Part shown: in pieces, positions 16,251-24,875 of the stretch
How positions within the stretch are numbered: the stretch's first letter is position 1
Layout of the letters: each line of letters starts with the position of its first letter
Virus record (IMG/VR): IMGVR_UViG_3300023049_000127
Location: 1-43,856 of that record
DNA length: 43,856 nt
From: a virus
Direction: 5' to 3' (one strand)
Position numbers and translations under genes: made by a program
The notes under the pieces: model-generated
What the model saw: only the letters and a program-made list of their open reading frames with translations
Database searches by the model: none
What the model was told of the DNA's origin: nothing

Positions 16251-16606
16251 TAGCAATCCACTATTGACATAGTTATGACTTTTGAGTTTCTTAAGTTTAA
16301 GAATTGATTTCCGTATTGGGTTTGACGTAAATAAGCGTCTAGGTCGTCCCCGGTGGTAGAAGTATTATAAGAGATCGCTAGGTCTCCAACTTTCTCGCTC
16401 GCTTTTTCAGCACTAGAAGCTCTATCCGGATTGGACATAACTAAATCGTGGGCCGTCATCAAATAGACCGCTTGGGCGTAACAATCGCCGAAGGCGTTTT
16501 TGCCTACTTTCCCTTTAGCAAGATCCATATAATAATTAACTTTGGTGTTGCTAATTGAATTAAATTCGGAGAATATCTCTCTAAATTGTTCTAAAGTTGG
16601 TTCCAA
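16250..16606 (-). CDS. Head-tail adaptor, DUF4054 family
   Basis: A 118-aa protein with EQFREIFSEFNSISNTKVNY, YMDLAKGKVGKNAFGDCYAQ and AVYLMTAHDLVMSNPDRASS. The run F..A...V....FG......A..LM.AH is the DUF4054 signature, a mainly helical family that binds beneath the portal as first connector ring. The C-terminal part (YLRQTQYGNQFLNLRN) is typical. It starts the connector block after a 97-base gap with hairpins. Confidence 0.8.
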   Translation of the reverse strand: MEPTLEQFREIFSEFNSISNTKVNYYMDLAKGKVGKNAFGDCYAQAVYLMTAHDLVMSNPDRASSAEKASEKVGDLAISYNTSTTGDDLDAYLRQTQYGNQFLNLRNSKVITMSIVDC

Positions 16607-16627
16607 AATAAACTCCGTTTTATAAAA

Positions 16628-16694
16628 GAATCATATCTCGTCCATGATATATGATTCCAAGATACAAGCCATTAAGAGCCTCCACGGATGGAGC
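16628..16694 (-). terminator. Two hairpins between capsid-side gene and connector genes
   Basis: The 97-base gap 16607-16703 holds a perfect 9-bp inverted repeat (GAATCATAT 16628-16636 with ATATGATTC 16649-16657, 12-base loop) that on the minus strand is followed by TTTTATAAAA, a weak intrinsic terminator or processing stem. A second small stem (CTCCA 16680-16684 with TGGAG 16689-16693) has its T-rich flank on the plus strand. No gene longer than 13 codons is seen here. Confidence 0.45.
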
Positions 16695-16703
16695 TTTTAT
16701 TTG

Positions 16704-17066
16704 TTACTCTTGAGGTTTTAAAGCCGCTTTACTAGCTTGGATTTGAGCGTCAATTGCTTGAAGAACTGATTTCCTAGCCTTCTCCGAAGTCTCTTCGATT
16801 TGAAAAGTCATAAGAGTATCGTAATCATTTGTTTCTTTAACTAATTTGATAGCATCTTTAGCGTTAAACCCGCCTAGAACCGTATCCGAAAGATCGTCGT
16901 CGATGTCCGCTTTTGGCATCTCAATATTTTCTAACTCTTCTTGAGTATTAAGCATATCTTCCGCTTTCTTCACTAGATAGTCTTCTACATAGTTAGCTCC
17001 GGGAATTAAATTGATCCCACCACAAATAATAATTCTTTTAGTGTTGTTAATAATTGCTACTTTCAT
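16704..17066 (-). CDS. Capsid-region protein of unknown role with a KARK-type motif domain
   Basis: ATG 17066 is preferred because AAGGAG lies just before it; a longer in-frame start at 17120 lies within the terminator stem and has no binding site. 120 aa: MKVAIINNTKRIIICGGINL, PGANYVEDYLVKKAEDML, then acidic middle, then FNAKDAIKLVKETNDYDTLM, EETSEKARKSVLQAIDAQIQ. The last 45 residues resemble a segment of the plus-strand protein 33651..34415. The beginning resembles small head-fibre-like phage proteins (I.NN....I...G..L.PG.N.V). It lies behind the capsid terminator, so it is probably made in lower amounts. Function unknown. Confidence 0.7.
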   Translation of the reverse strand: MKVAIINNTKRIIICGGINLIPGANYVEDYLVKKAEDMLNTQEELENIEMPKADIDDDLSDTVLGGFNAKDAIKLVKETNDYDTLMTFQIEETSEKARKSVLQAIDAQIQASKAALKPQE

Positions 17067-17100
17067 TTCAAACTCCTTACAGTCTTTTTTATTCTTCTCT

Positions 17101-17129
17101 AAATAAAAAGGGAGGGACAAGCCCTCCCC
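17101..17129 (-). terminator. Strong intrinsic terminator after the major capsid gene
   Basis: On the minus strand GGGAGGG-cttgt-CCCTCCC is followed at once by TTTTTATTT. The 7-bp all-strong stem (17122-17128 with 17110-17116), the 5-base loop and the T-run make a classic rho-independent terminator, placed about 35 bases after the capsid stop. It probably lets the capsid message accumulate well above the connector genes; some read-through must occur to express them. Confidence 0.8.
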
Positions 17130-17161
17130 ATTCTTATAATAAAATCATACTAGATTAATTC

Positions 17162-18076
17162 TTATAAGCCATCCGCAAAAATTGTCGCTAATGGATAATA
17201 AATAATAACTCCGCCGAATCTCTCATGACAATAAACAACAAATTCCATTCCTTCTTCTTGAGGAGGGAATTGCTCGAAGTCTTGAGGGATCTCAAGAGTC
17301 ATAACATCCGGATCTCTTCTATATCCAAACATCTTGTCGCTACCGCCCGCTCCTAAACCTTTAAGCTTATGATAATGATCCACGTTTTTAATGAATGGAT
17401 TATTTCTCATAAAGAATTGAAGGATAGTCGTGTCACTCGTAGCACTTCTCGCCGTCGAACTAATCAAAGTATATTGAGCGATTGGAAGTAAAAGAGTATC
17501 GATAGTCTCAACTCCATTAGTGATATCTACGGGAGTGTTAACCATTCCGTTAAGATCTCTAAGGATTTGATCCGGTGTTTTTGAAGCAAAAGTCTTCGAA
17601 GCTCCCGCACCGTCCGCCGGAAGAGTATATTCCGTCGTATTTGGGTTTGTGAAAAGACCTTGAAGTCCCGAAGCCGCGTCGCCTTTAGCTCCGTACTCGT
17701 CTTCCGTTTGCATCATTGCTTTTCTAGCCGTGTTAGCTCTTCTTTGTTCAAGAGGAATACCGGCCATTTTGGCTTTTCTTACTTCTTGGATAGAATATCC
17801 GTAAGAATCCCCTAAAGACTCAACCGTACTTGTGAATTTCTTCTTAAGAACGTCAACTCTTGGAAAATCTTTAGCGTAAGATTCAACGATCTTAGCCATT
17901 CCTACACTATCATATTGATAGTAAGTTATAGAATCCGCTCCCGGATCTACGTCGCTATTTACAGGAACTAATTTTCTTATTTTTAGTTCCGGATATTTTA
18001 CGTCGTATGTTTTACTTTTGATCTTTTCAAGTTCTCTTTCGAAGAAGATCGTTTCTTGTGCGTCTAATTTTAACAT
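17162..18076 (-). CDS. Major capsid protein (DUF2184, HK97 fold)
   Basis: A 304-aa protein. Blocks FFERELEKIKSKTYDVKYPE, LKIRKLVPVNSDVDPGADSI, TYYQYDSVGMAKIVESYAKD, FPRVDVLKKKFTSTVESLGD and SYGYSIQEVRKAKMAGIPLE match the DUF2184 family of HK97-fold capsid proteins. The end DFEQFPPQEEGMEFVVYCHE, RFGGVIIYYPLAT is also typical. It follows the decoration-type protein, has a strong AAGGAGAATAC site and is closed by a strong terminator, as expected for the most abundant product. Confidence 0.93.
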   Translation of the reverse strand: MLKLDAQETIFFERELEKIKSKTYDVKYPELKIRKLVPVNSDVDPGADSITYYQYDSVGMAKIVESYAKDFPRVDVLKKKFTSTVESLGDSYGYSIQEVRKAKMAGIPLEQRRANTARKAMMQTEDEYGAKGDAASGLQGLFTNPNTTEYTLPADGAGASKTFASKTPDQILRDLNGMVNTPVDITNGVETIDTLLLPIAQYTLISSTARSATSDTTILQFFMRNNPFIKNVDHYHKLKGLGAGGSDKMFGYRRDPDVMTLEIPQDFEQFPPQEEGMEFVVYCHERFGGVIIYYPLATIFADGL

Positions 18077-18091
18077 CGTATTCTCCTTCGA

Positions 18092-18547
18092 TTAGATATT
18101 GATTTCTATTAAAGCAAGTTCGCCAACTCCGGCTCCCTTAATAACTTTACACTTCGAACTTATGTCGATTGAAGCACCACCAGCCGCGTTTTTAACCGCT
18201 CCCGTGTCCGCGCCAACTGCTAACTCTAAATGAACTTCTCCATCTTTAAGCATTGCGTTGATTGCTTTAACCCAAATACGACCTTTTCTTAAAACAGAAA
18301 CGGCATATTTTTCTAATAGTTCCCCATTCTCTACGGATTGATGAATCACAAATCCTTCAAAATTAGCTAAGGCCATTCCCGCCGCCGCTGCTTTTGCTTG
18401 CTCTTCCTCTGTCCCCGATTGAACACCTCTTCCGAATTGTACTCCCGCACCCTCAACTAGTCGAGAAACGCTATCGATGTTATTCACATCTCCGAGAAGA
18501 CCTTCGAAAGCACGTTCAAAATTTACTGGATAATTAACTTGGCTCAT
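18092..18547 (-). CDS. Capsid decoration / structural cement protein
   Basis: A 151-aa protein directly before the capsid gene. VNYPVNFERAFEGLLGDVNN, then a Gly/Ala-rich part, GFVIHQSVENGELLEKYAVS, VLRKGRIWVKAINAMLKDGE, HLELAVGADTGAVKNA and a final GAGVGELALIEINI. This beta-rich layout matches structural cement (gp24/DUF2190-like) proteins that bind capsomer junctions. AAAGGAG precedes ATG. Confidence 0.78.
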   Translation of the reverse strand: MSQVNYPVNFERAFEGLLGDVNNIDSVSRLVEGAGVQFGRGVQSGTEEEQAKAAAAGMALANFEGFVIHQSVENGELLEKYAVSVLRKGRIWVKAINAMLKDGEVHLELAVGADTGAVKNAAGGASIDISSKCKVIKGAGVGELALIEINI

Positions 18548-18558
18548 TTTGGACTCCT

Positions 18559-19845
18559 TTAGTCTCTTGTAGTTGATAAAGGTTCAAGGTATCCGTTACG
18601 AGAGTCTTTCAACATATTCTCACGGGCTTTAGCCGAATCAAACTTATTTTCATTAATATTAACAATTGGATTTCCTTCCACATCTAACTTAGTAGTGTTA
18701 TTGATAGCGATTTTCAGCTTATCAGAATAAGACTCTTTGTTTTCTACGATTCCGTCAAATCTTGCATCGATATAGTCTTCCGACTTCTCGTCAAGTTTAA
18801 CATCCGGAGAAACGCTTGTGATAACTAGTTTTTTGATTTCAAGATTCGACAATCCGTCTTTCTTAAATTCTTTAACTAGGCTCGTAGCCGTTTCACAAAT
18901 AGAAGTTCTTGTTTCTACAAGAGCATCGATAGTATTAGCATCCATTTTAGTAGAAGCTTCTTCTTTCAATTTCTTGTTTTCTTCTTCAAGGCCATCCGCT
19001 TTCGCTTCTGACTTATCCGACTTCTTCTTCATTTTAGCCGCTTCTTCTTCGGCTTCTTCTTTACTTAATTCGGCTTTTGCCTTACCTTTCTTCACTTTTT
19101 CAAAAAGAGCGTCGTTCTTAACTTCCATATTAAGGAAAGCTTTTGCGATCTCGCTTGAAACTTCAAAGTCTTGGCCATCAATTTTAATCATTTCCATCTT
19201 TGGATCCTCCAATTCTATATGTTTATCGTAAATGATTGCTTCGTCGTCGTCTAGTCGTAACTTGCAATTATTTCCCGCACGTCCACGAGGAACTAATGCA
19301 ATATGATTATATCTAATATTTACTTGTCGTCTATCGTAGGCCTCGCCGTTATAAACTCCGCTCTCTTCGACCATATCGCTTTTATACCCGCAAGAAACTT
19401 CTTGATCTTGGTTCATAGCGATTCTTTTCTCAATCTCTCTAACGCCCTTCTCATTCGTAATTGTCCCCGTCGTATCTACGAAGGCATTGTCATTCACGAT
19501 CGTTTGATCGCCTGTAAGTCCTACCGATACTTGACCGAAGTTCTTAGAATTAACTAGACCTTTATTTACTTGGACAGGATGAAGAAGAGTAATTGGTTTC
19601 CCGGCTAATGTGGCCAAAGAATCCGCGTGAAAAACATCGTCGGGATGACGAAGTTCTCTACTAATAGATCCATCTTTCTTTAGATAACTGAATACGCCCG
19701 TTCTAGTGGCGCGGATTTGAACTCTTAGAAAACCTTCGTCGGTTTTAACTACCGAAGTCGATCCCCCAAACTTATCATATCGACGAACGGTCTTAAGTTG
19801 AGCGTTGTCTAATCTAATGTGACTTTTATTTTTCATATCATCCAT
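18559..19845 (-). CDS. Prohead protease-scaffold fusion (DUF2213)
   Basis: A 428-aa protein. Residues about 40-205 are the DUF2213 protease-like domain: TRTGVFSYLKKDGSISRELR, HPDDVFHADSLATLAGKPIT, LLHPVQVNKGLVNSKNFGQV, NQDQEVSCGYKSDMVEESGV, RRQVNIRYNHIALVPRGRAG. His and Ser in these blocks are the usual candidates for catalysis. Residues about 245-300 are a charged coiled coil (KKGKAKAELSKEEAEEEAAK) acting as scaffold, followed by a helical C-terminal part. It shapes the prohead and then degrades the scaffold. The ribosome binding site is not evident near ATG 19845, so the start is the weakest point. Confidence 0.87.
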   Translation of the reverse strand: MDDMKNKSHIRLDNAQLKTVRRYDKFGGSTSVVKTDEGFLRVQIRATRTGVFSYLKKDGSISRELRHPDDVFHADSLATLAGKPITLLHPVQVNKGLVNSKNFGQVSVGLTGDQTIVNDNAFVDTTGTITNEKGVREIEKRIAMNQDQEVSCGYKSDMVEESGVYNGEAYDRRQVNIRYNHIALVPRGRAGNNCKLRLDDDEAIIYDKHIELEDPKMEMIKIDGQDFEVSSEIAKAFLNMEVKNDALFEKVKKGKAKAELSKEEAEEEAAKMKKKSDKSEAKADGLEEENKKLKEEASTKMDANTIDALVETRTSICETATSLVKEFKKDGLSNLEIKKLVITSVSPDVKLDEKSEDYIDARFDGIVENKESYSDKLKIAINNTTKLDVEGNPIVNINENKFDSAKARENMLKDSRNGYLEPLSTTRD

Positions 19846-19883
19846 AACTTGATCATAATTATTAAAATCCTTTTTGCCTAGCC

Positions 19884-20237
19884 TTATTTCTTAGGGCCAA
19901 GTTTCGTCTTCAAGAGAGTTAGTTCCGATTGGATCTTTTGGATCTTCAAATCGTCTCTAGTTCGTATCGCCGCCAAAAGTGCTTTTTGATTTACGTTCGA
20001 AGGGTTCTTGTCAAATTTATTTCCAAGAGACTCGACTCTCTTATCCGTGGATTTAAACTTTTTCCCAATATCTTTAAATTCTTTTTCTAAAACCGGGATA
20101 GCCTTTTTCGCTTCGACTTTCTTGGGAGCTACTTTCTTAGGTTCAACTTTTTTAGGAGCTACTTTCTTAGGTTCAACTTTTTTAGGAGCTACTTTCTTAG
20201 GAGTCACTTTCTTTTTAGGAATAACTTTCTTCGCCAC
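19884..20237 (-). CDS. Lys-rich repeat protein, histone H1-like tail (117 aa)
   Basis: Starts at GTG 20237, overlapping the TAG of the MuF gene. Residues 1-45 are a repeat of KKVAPKKVEP units with about 40 percent Lys, like the C-terminal tails of H1-like bacterial proteins; the remaining 70 residues are a basic helical domain (LEKEFKDIGKKFKSTDKRVE, then IRTRDDLKIQKIQSELTLLK). It lies between MuF and the prohead protease genes, where a basic internal head protein or DNA-condensing factor would make sense. No family is recognised for the folded part; function is an inference. Confidence 0.75.
   Translation of the reverse strand: MAKKVIPKKKVTPKKVAPKKVEPKKVAPKKVEPKKVAPKKVEAKKAIPVLEKEFKDIGKKFKSTDKRVESLGNKFDKNPSNVNQKALLAAIRTRDDLKIQKIQSELTLLKTKLGPKK
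20125..20201. repeat. 30-bp tandem repeat encoding KKVAPKKVEP units
   Basis: The 30-base unit beginning ggagctactttcttaggttc occurs at 20125-20154, again at 20155-20184, and partly from 20185. The flanks carry degenerate copies. Each unit codes for ten residues (KKVEPKKVAP on the minus strand). Exact copies at the DNA level suggest recent expansion by slippage, so the copy number may vary among relatives. Confidence 0.85.
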
Positions 20238-21253
20238 TACTTTTTAGCTACCGCTTTCTTTCCTACTAGACCTTTCGTCTTGGCTTCTCTACGGGCCTTT
20301 CGGAAAGCGGCTTCTCTTGATTTTTCTTGAACCAAAGAGTCGCTTAATTTCTGTTTAGAAGTCACGGCCGCTTTTGTTTTACTCTCCGGCTCGTCGATAC
20401 TTGAGATTATAGGAACCGCCACACAACGGCATCTAATCGGTTGACCGGGAAGAACATGGCTCTCTCCATCGACCGAAGCCCCCTCTTTATAAGAGAATAT
20501 TTTATTATTCAAAGCTCTATGAGAAGCGCGGACACGTTCATCCGACGATGTACTCCAACGAAATCTCTTTGTCCCAAGATCCGAAGCTCTTCTCGATGCG
20601 AGATTGGAGTTCAATTTGGATACTTGATCTTGAGCTATTAATCGGGCCCTATCTTTAGATATACCCGTTTTCTTTTGAAGATTTTTGGCGATCTCTTTCG
20701 TCGAAGTCCCTCTCTCAAGGCCGTTAAGAGTTTCGAACTCTACGTCCTTAAAATAATCCTCGTGCATTGTAGTTATTAAGGACACGTTTTGAGATACGGT
20801 ATTCGATAGCGTACCTCGAAGCCAAGGCTCCGACCTAAACGGACTTATGCCCGTTACTTGCTTGACTTGCATATCGAAAATTTGTTCATTTCTATTATTC
20901 ACATCAATGGACATCTTTTGAGCGTCCGTCTCAATGGCTCTTCTAGTAACTATCTCCGCGAATTTAATTTTAATACCCGCTATGATGGCCTCGAAGTCTT
21001 CGACGTAAGTATCTTGACGAGTATCGACTAGGCCCACTTCCGCGACCATAGCCGGGATTTGAGGGACGAGAATTTCCTTTATAAGTTTAGCCGCGATTTG
21101 AACTTCCGCGACTTTCTTCCTTTCATATTGTCTCTCGATCATTAAAGGGAAAGAACCGACCGATCTTGGCTCGATGTCCGGGTTCCTTCCTTTTGCTTCT
21201 CTTTTTCTTGCTCTACTTTTTATTTTATTTCGAGTTTGAGTATCTATAGACAT
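20237..21253 (-). CDS. Head morphogenesis / minor capsid protein (SPP1 gp7, MuF-like)
   Basis: A 338-aa protein after the portal gene. The N-terminal part is helical and basic; residues about 180-285 hold the MuF domain: TLNGLERGTSTKEIAKNLQK, KTGISKDRARLIAQDQVSKL, FRWSTSSDERVRASHRALNN, GQPIRCRCVAVPI. The paired Cys in RCRC are typical. A few copies bind the portal inside the head and are often ejected with the DNA. AAGGAT precedes ATG 21253. It ends with TAG, overlapping the GTG of the next gene. Confidence 0.9.
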   Translation of the reverse strand: MSIDTQTRNKIKSRARKREAKGRNPDIEPRSVGSFPLMIERQYERKKVAEVQIAAKLIKEILVPQIPAMVAEVGLVDTRQDTYVEDFEAIIAGIKIKFAEIVTRRAIETDAQKMSIDVNNRNEQIFDMQVKQVTGISPFRSEPWLRGTLSNTVSQNVSLITTMHEDYFKDVEFETLNGLERGTSTKEIAKNLQKKTGISKDRARLIAQDQVSKLNSNLASRRASDLGTKRFRWSTSSDERVRASHRALNNKIFSYKEGASVDGESHVLPGQPIRCRCVAVPIISSIDEPESKTKAAVTSKQKLSDSLVQEKSREAAFRKARREAKTKGLVGKKAVAKK

Positions 21254-21263
21254 CCATTAATCC

Positions 21264-22682
21264 TTATAAATCGTTAAGTCCTTCCGGATCCTCGTCATCG
21301 TCGAGATCGTCGTCCATATCCCCAAAGTCCGGGCCTTCTTTTAGAAGATCCTCTCTAATCTTAAGATCGATTTTAGTCTCTTGGTTAAATTCGTCATCCG
21401 CGAATCTTGAGATCGCTACTTCGTTAGGATCTAGGACTTGATTAGTCATATAGATTTGATCCCCTTCCGCCGTAATCTTATAGATTTCCGCTTTCTCTTT
21501 TTGAGATGGCTCACTAAGAGGAGGGAAGAGCATATCGAATCCCGGAGGGATAATCCCTTTAGTTACCGGATTATTTTTAGCCGAAAGGATGATTTTTAAA
21601 CAGGCCATAAAAGAAGGTTTGAAATCCGACTTTTGCATCCCTTTAATATAGTCATCCCATTGCTCTTGTTCGGATCCGCCTTCCCCGTTGTTTAGTCCGC
21701 CTCCCGCGCCTTCCCCTAATAGGAGAGTATGTGGCATTTTGGAAGCCGCTACTAATCTGTCATCGATTTTTTGAAGAGCATCTTTGATCCCCGCAAGTGG
21801 AGTCGATTTTCTTTCGAAATCCTCGTCCGCATCGACTACAACGGACTTAACAAGAGATCGCTTTAAGTCAATTAGCGATAATCTTTTCATCACGGCGTCA
21901 TCTTGGCCCGCACCAATTAATTGAGCCAAGTTTTTCATCTTGAAAACCCCCGCGCTAAAGTCTTGCATTAAGACCGCGAGAGAATCATGTGAAGAATTAT
22001 AATTTCCAATTGCATTTTGAACTCTATTAAGTACAGAATCATTAAAATAATTATTTGAACGATATAATCTCTCCGGAAGTCTAGCTCCTTCGAACCTTAC
22101 TACTCGTGACCTATGAACCATAGGGCCCGCTAATTCACTTTCGGACAAAGCCCCTCTAGTGAATACATATCTTTCCGGTTCTCTGAAATCTTTACTAGAA
22201 ACATCGTGGATAATATCGATTGAGTTCATATCCCATCTATGTAATTTATTAAACCAAGGCACGTCTCGAATTGTTTCGAAGTTAACCTCTTCGCTTGGAT
22301 CTACTCCGTCTTGAATACCAAACATCAAGAAGCCCGCTCCATATAGTCTTCCCCATTTGGCGGCGGCTATATAGAAATCCATAAAGTTGATCTTGTTTAG
22401 GTAGTCCCAAAGCTCTTTATTGAAGTCAGGATCTTTAATTCCGTTCTTAGTGAATATAGGTTGTTTTCTAAAGGCCTCGTCTACCGGGGCGTTTACAATC
22501 TTTTCGGCGATATCATCACAAGCGAAAATATGCTCGACTTGATCCCAATCCATTCGCTCCCAATCGGCTTGAAGCCCCGTTCGCTTATCTTTTCCCTTTC
22601 TTCCTAAACCTGTAAGGACATTATTCCATCCGTCTAGTTTAACGATCATATTTTTAGTGTGTTGATCTACTTCTTTGGCCAT
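21264..22682 (-). CDS. Portal protein (DUF1073-like)
   Basis: A 472-aa protein after the large terminase. Blocks WERMDWDQVEHIFACDDIAE, KIVNAPVDEAFRKQPIFTKN, AKWGRLYGAGFLMFGIQDGV, VHRSRVVRFEGARLPERLYR and SKMPHTLLLGEGAGGGLNNG are characteristic of DUF1073 portals. The C-terminal tail is very acidic (DFGDMDDDLDDDEDPEGLND). Twelve copies form the DNA entry ring at one capsid vertex, the docking site for terminase and connector. AGGAGAATATA precedes ATG. Confidence 0.92.
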   Translation of the reverse strand: MAKEVDQHTKNMIVKLDGWNNVLTGLGRKGKDKRTGLQADWERMDWDQVEHIFACDDIAEKIVNAPVDEAFRKQPIFTKNGIKDPDFNKELWDYLNKINFMDFYIAAAKWGRLYGAGFLMFGIQDGVDPSEEVNFETIRDVPWFNKLHRWDMNSIDIIHDVSSKDFREPERYVFTRGALSESELAGPMVHRSRVVRFEGARLPERLYRSNNYFNDSVLNRVQNAIGNYNSSHDSLAVLMQDFSAGVFKMKNLAQLIGAGQDDAVMKRLSLIDLKRSLVKSVVVDADEDFERKSTPLAGIKDALQKIDDRLVAASKMPHTLLLGEGAGGGLNNGEGGSEQEQWDDYIKGMQKSDFKPSFMACLKIILSAKNNPVTKGIIPPGFDMLFPPLSEPSQKEKAEIYKITAEGDQIYMTNQVLDPNEVAISRFADDEFNQETKIDLKIREDLLKEGPDFGDMDDDLDDDEDPEGLNDL

Positions 22683-22694
22683 TATATTCTCCTA

Positions 22695-24179
22695 TTACAT
22701 ATTTAATATATTATTTGTAAAGCCAACGCCCGATCTCTTAAACATTTGGATCGCGATTGCCGTTGCTATAATACAATCATCATTCTTTCCGTCAACGGCT
22801 TCGATCTTTCCTTTATTGTCTACTAAAGTCATACATTCACCAAGTGTATCTTGATCTTTTACTTCAACTATTCCCGCTTCGACATCTTCGATAAACTCGT
22901 CAATTAGAAGGGGACGCGTTGAAGAGGTTGTCTTCCATCCAAAGCGGCCATCGTCCGCCTCGTAGAGATTTGGATACATTAAATCCTCTAATCTCAATAA
23001 GACAGCATGGCCATGATTATTTCTCTCGACTCCAAGTAAGGGCCACATAGCTCGCCCGCCCGTATAGAGCTTACAAAGGTCATAGCACTTCGTCCCGAAG
23101 GCTCCGGGCTTCGTAGTGTTCGTCCTAAGTTGGGCGCATTGTTTCCTAGTCTTCGCGTTGTAGATAGTAGCGACGGAGTGGTCTTTCCGGATCCCTTCGG
23201 CGGTATCTACTCCACAAACATAGACTTGACCTCTTTGGAATGGCTCCCAAACCTTGAGTCCATCGTCATCGCTTATTGGAGAAGGAGCGGCGTCCTTCAT
23301 TTTCTTAACTAAATTTAAGTCCATAGCCGAAGATCCGGACATCAAGAAGCAAGATGTATCATCTTCCGGATACTCTTGGAGAAAGTGGTCTTTCCCCTTC
23401 TTCCCGGGCCTTTGGGAGATCTTAAATCTCCTAAACGCTATTTGTTCGGGAGAGATATCGACATCATATAAATTTTTCGCTTTTACAATTAAATCTAATT
23501 CATCTTTATTAAAAGGAGTCTTATTAGAGACCTCCATTTTATATTCCGGGAAAATATACCAAGGGAAGAAATGTTTTTTGAAGGCCCAATCGGGATCGTT
23601 CCATTCATCATACATATGGTTCATCCCATTGGGAGTTGACTCCATAGAGATATCTCCGGTCTCGACGGGAACGGCGTCCATCGTAGCTCGAACCTTGTCC
23701 GGTTCCTTACAAAAGGCATATTCCGAGACGTGGAGGTCGGATATAGTATCCCCTCTCGATTCGAGGTCACAATAAATCCTAGAATTGATATCGGGGAAGT
23801 AAAGTTCATAAATAGATCCTCCCCCTTTAGCAAGTTTGGGCCTAACGCCTTCGGGCATATTGTCATAGGCGAATCGGATAATTCTAAATAGTTTTTTAAT
23901 CGCGTCTTGCTCATGGGCGAGAATACAAGTCGTTCTATTCTCATTAAACATCGTTTTATCTAGTTTCTTTATTAAGTAATAAGTAGAAACTCCGAATTGA
24001 CGAGCTTTCAAGACCGCTTCTAGTTGGGCGGGGCTCGCATGGAGAACCCTTTGAACATCGTTCATCATAAAGGTTATTTTCTCTTTCTTTTTGTTAGTGA
24101 TTTTATATAAGTTCTCGAGTCGCCAATCGGCGTCGTGAATATTATCTATGATCTCATTATAGTTCGGTTGATTCGCCAT
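22695..24179 (-). CDS. terL: Terminase large subunit
   Basis: A 494-aa packaging motor. The ATPase has a Walker A-like KARQFGVST (residues 58-66) and Walker B region DLHVSEYAF (about 148-156) with Glu as catalytic base. The RNase H-like nuclease has Asp in VCGVDTAEGIRKDHS (about 325), Glu in LGVERNNHGHAVL (about 390) and Asp in NDDCIIATAIAIQ near the end. It cuts concatemeric DNA and pumps it into the prohead through the portal. Its start lies inside the small subunit gene (23-base overlap), preceded by AAGGAAAGAA. Confidence 0.95.
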   Translation of the reverse strand: MANQPNYNEIIDNIHDADWRLENLYKITNKKKEKITFMMNDVQRVLHASPAQLEAVLKARQFGVSTYYLIKKLDKTMFNENRTTCILAHEQDAIKKLFRIIRFAYDNMPEGVRPKLAKGGGSIYELYFPDINSRIYCDLESRGDTISDLHVSEYAFCKEPDKVRATMDAVPVETGDISMESTPNGMNHMYDEWNDPDWAFKKHFFPWYIFPEYKMEVSNKTPFNKDELDLIVKAKNLYDVDISPEQIAFRRFKISQRPGKKGKDHFLQEYPEDDTSCFLMSGSSAMDLNLVKKMKDAAPSPISDDDGLKVWEPFQRGQVYVCGVDTAEGIRKDHSVATIYNAKTRKQCAQLRTNTTKPGAFGTKCYDLCKLYTGGRAMWPLLGVERNNHGHAVLLRLEDLMYPNLYEADDGRFGWKTTSSTRPLLIDEFIEDVEAGIVEVKDQDTLGECMTLVDNKGKIEAVDGKNDDCIIATAIAIQMFKRSGVGFTNNILNM

Positions 24180-24579
24180 TTCTTTCCTTAATGATTTTCA
24201 TAATGGCCGCGTGACCGTCTCCGCCAAGCTCTATCTTCTCAACCCACATCTTTAGGTATTTCCCTTGAAGTTCCGTTGATTTAATATATGAAGTTAGGTC
24301 AATTCGAAGGCCTTCTTTAGTTGGATAGCCTAGTTTCGCGGTATCTTTCGCCCACTCCAAATCCGCTAAGACCTTTTGGATAGTCAATTGGGTTTCTTCA
24401 CAAGCCGCTTTCGCATGACCGGCCATAAATTCTTTTATTTCATCTTGCTTCAATAAACAATGGGCTCTAGTTCCTAGAGTATGATAATCGCCTTGGTATC
24501 CGGCGGCTTCGGCGGCCTTTTGGCCATGCCCTCCATTCCTTAGATACTCATGGCAAAATGCTTCCATCTTTGGTGTCAT
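24157..24579 (-). CDS. terS: Terminase small subunit
   Basis: A 140-aa protein of the Terminase_2 type: MTPKMEAFCHEYLRNGGHGQ, KAAEAAGYQGDYHTLGTRAH, LLKQDEIKEFMAGHAK, with a helix-turn-helix in the first 45 residues that binds the packaging site. The later part (WAKDTAKLGYPTKEGLRIDL) is the oligomerisation region. It overlaps the zinc-ribbon gene upstream (ATGA) and the large subunit downstream. Confidence 0.92.
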   Translation of the reverse strand: MTPKMEAFCHEYLRNGGHGQKAAEAAGYQGDYHTLGTRAHCLLKQDEIKEFMAGHAKAACEETQLTIQKVLADLEWAKDTAKLGYPTKEGLRIDLTSYIKSTELQGKYLKMWVEKIELGGDGHAAIMKIIKERNGESTEL

Positions 24580-24752
24580 TTCTCGTCCTTAGTGTAAAAC
24601 ATCCCGAAAATGAACGTCGGGGCTCTCTTGCATTCAAGACATATCCTATTATATTTTGAATAAGAATTGAATTTTTTATCGCACTTAAGACAAACGAGAA
24701 CTTTAACCTTATCGCCTACCGCTTTTTCATTCGATCTTTTTCCCGCGCCCAA
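24576..24752 (-). CDS. Small zinc-ribbon protein (58 aa)
   Basis: The TTG at 24752 is chosen as start because AAGGAGG lies four bases before it (product LGAGKRSNEKAV, Met in vivo); a longer TTG frame from 24806 has no binding site. The core is VCLKCDKKFNSYSKYNRICL followed by ECK: two C-x2-C pairs 14 residues apart, a zinc ribbon or finger seen in many small phage proteins. It precedes and overlaps terS. Nucleic acid binding is likely; exact role unknown. Confidence 0.75.
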   Translation of the reverse strand: MGAGKRSNEKAVGDKVKVLVCLKCDKKFNSYSKYNRICLECKRAPTFIFGMFYTKDEK

Positions 24753-24819
24753 AAGCCCTCCTTGACTACATAATAAAATCTTACTCGATGAACGAGGTTT
24801 CGACAACTTGTCAAGACTT

Positions 24820-24848
24820 TTGCCTTATTTGACTAATAGTGTTATAAT
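24820..24848 (+). promoter_or_regulatory. Sigma-70-type promoter on the plus strand
   Basis: TTGCCT (24820-24825) is followed after exactly 17 bases by a perfect TATAAT (24843-24848). Transcription would start near 24855 and run rightward, against the long minus-strand operon, into the micropeptide genes at 24876 and 25017 and the 3' end of the Rrf2-type gene. It is the best match to a consensus promoter I see in the window. Confidence 0.65.
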
Positions 24849-24875
24849 TGTCTATCTAAAAATAAGGGGGAGTTT

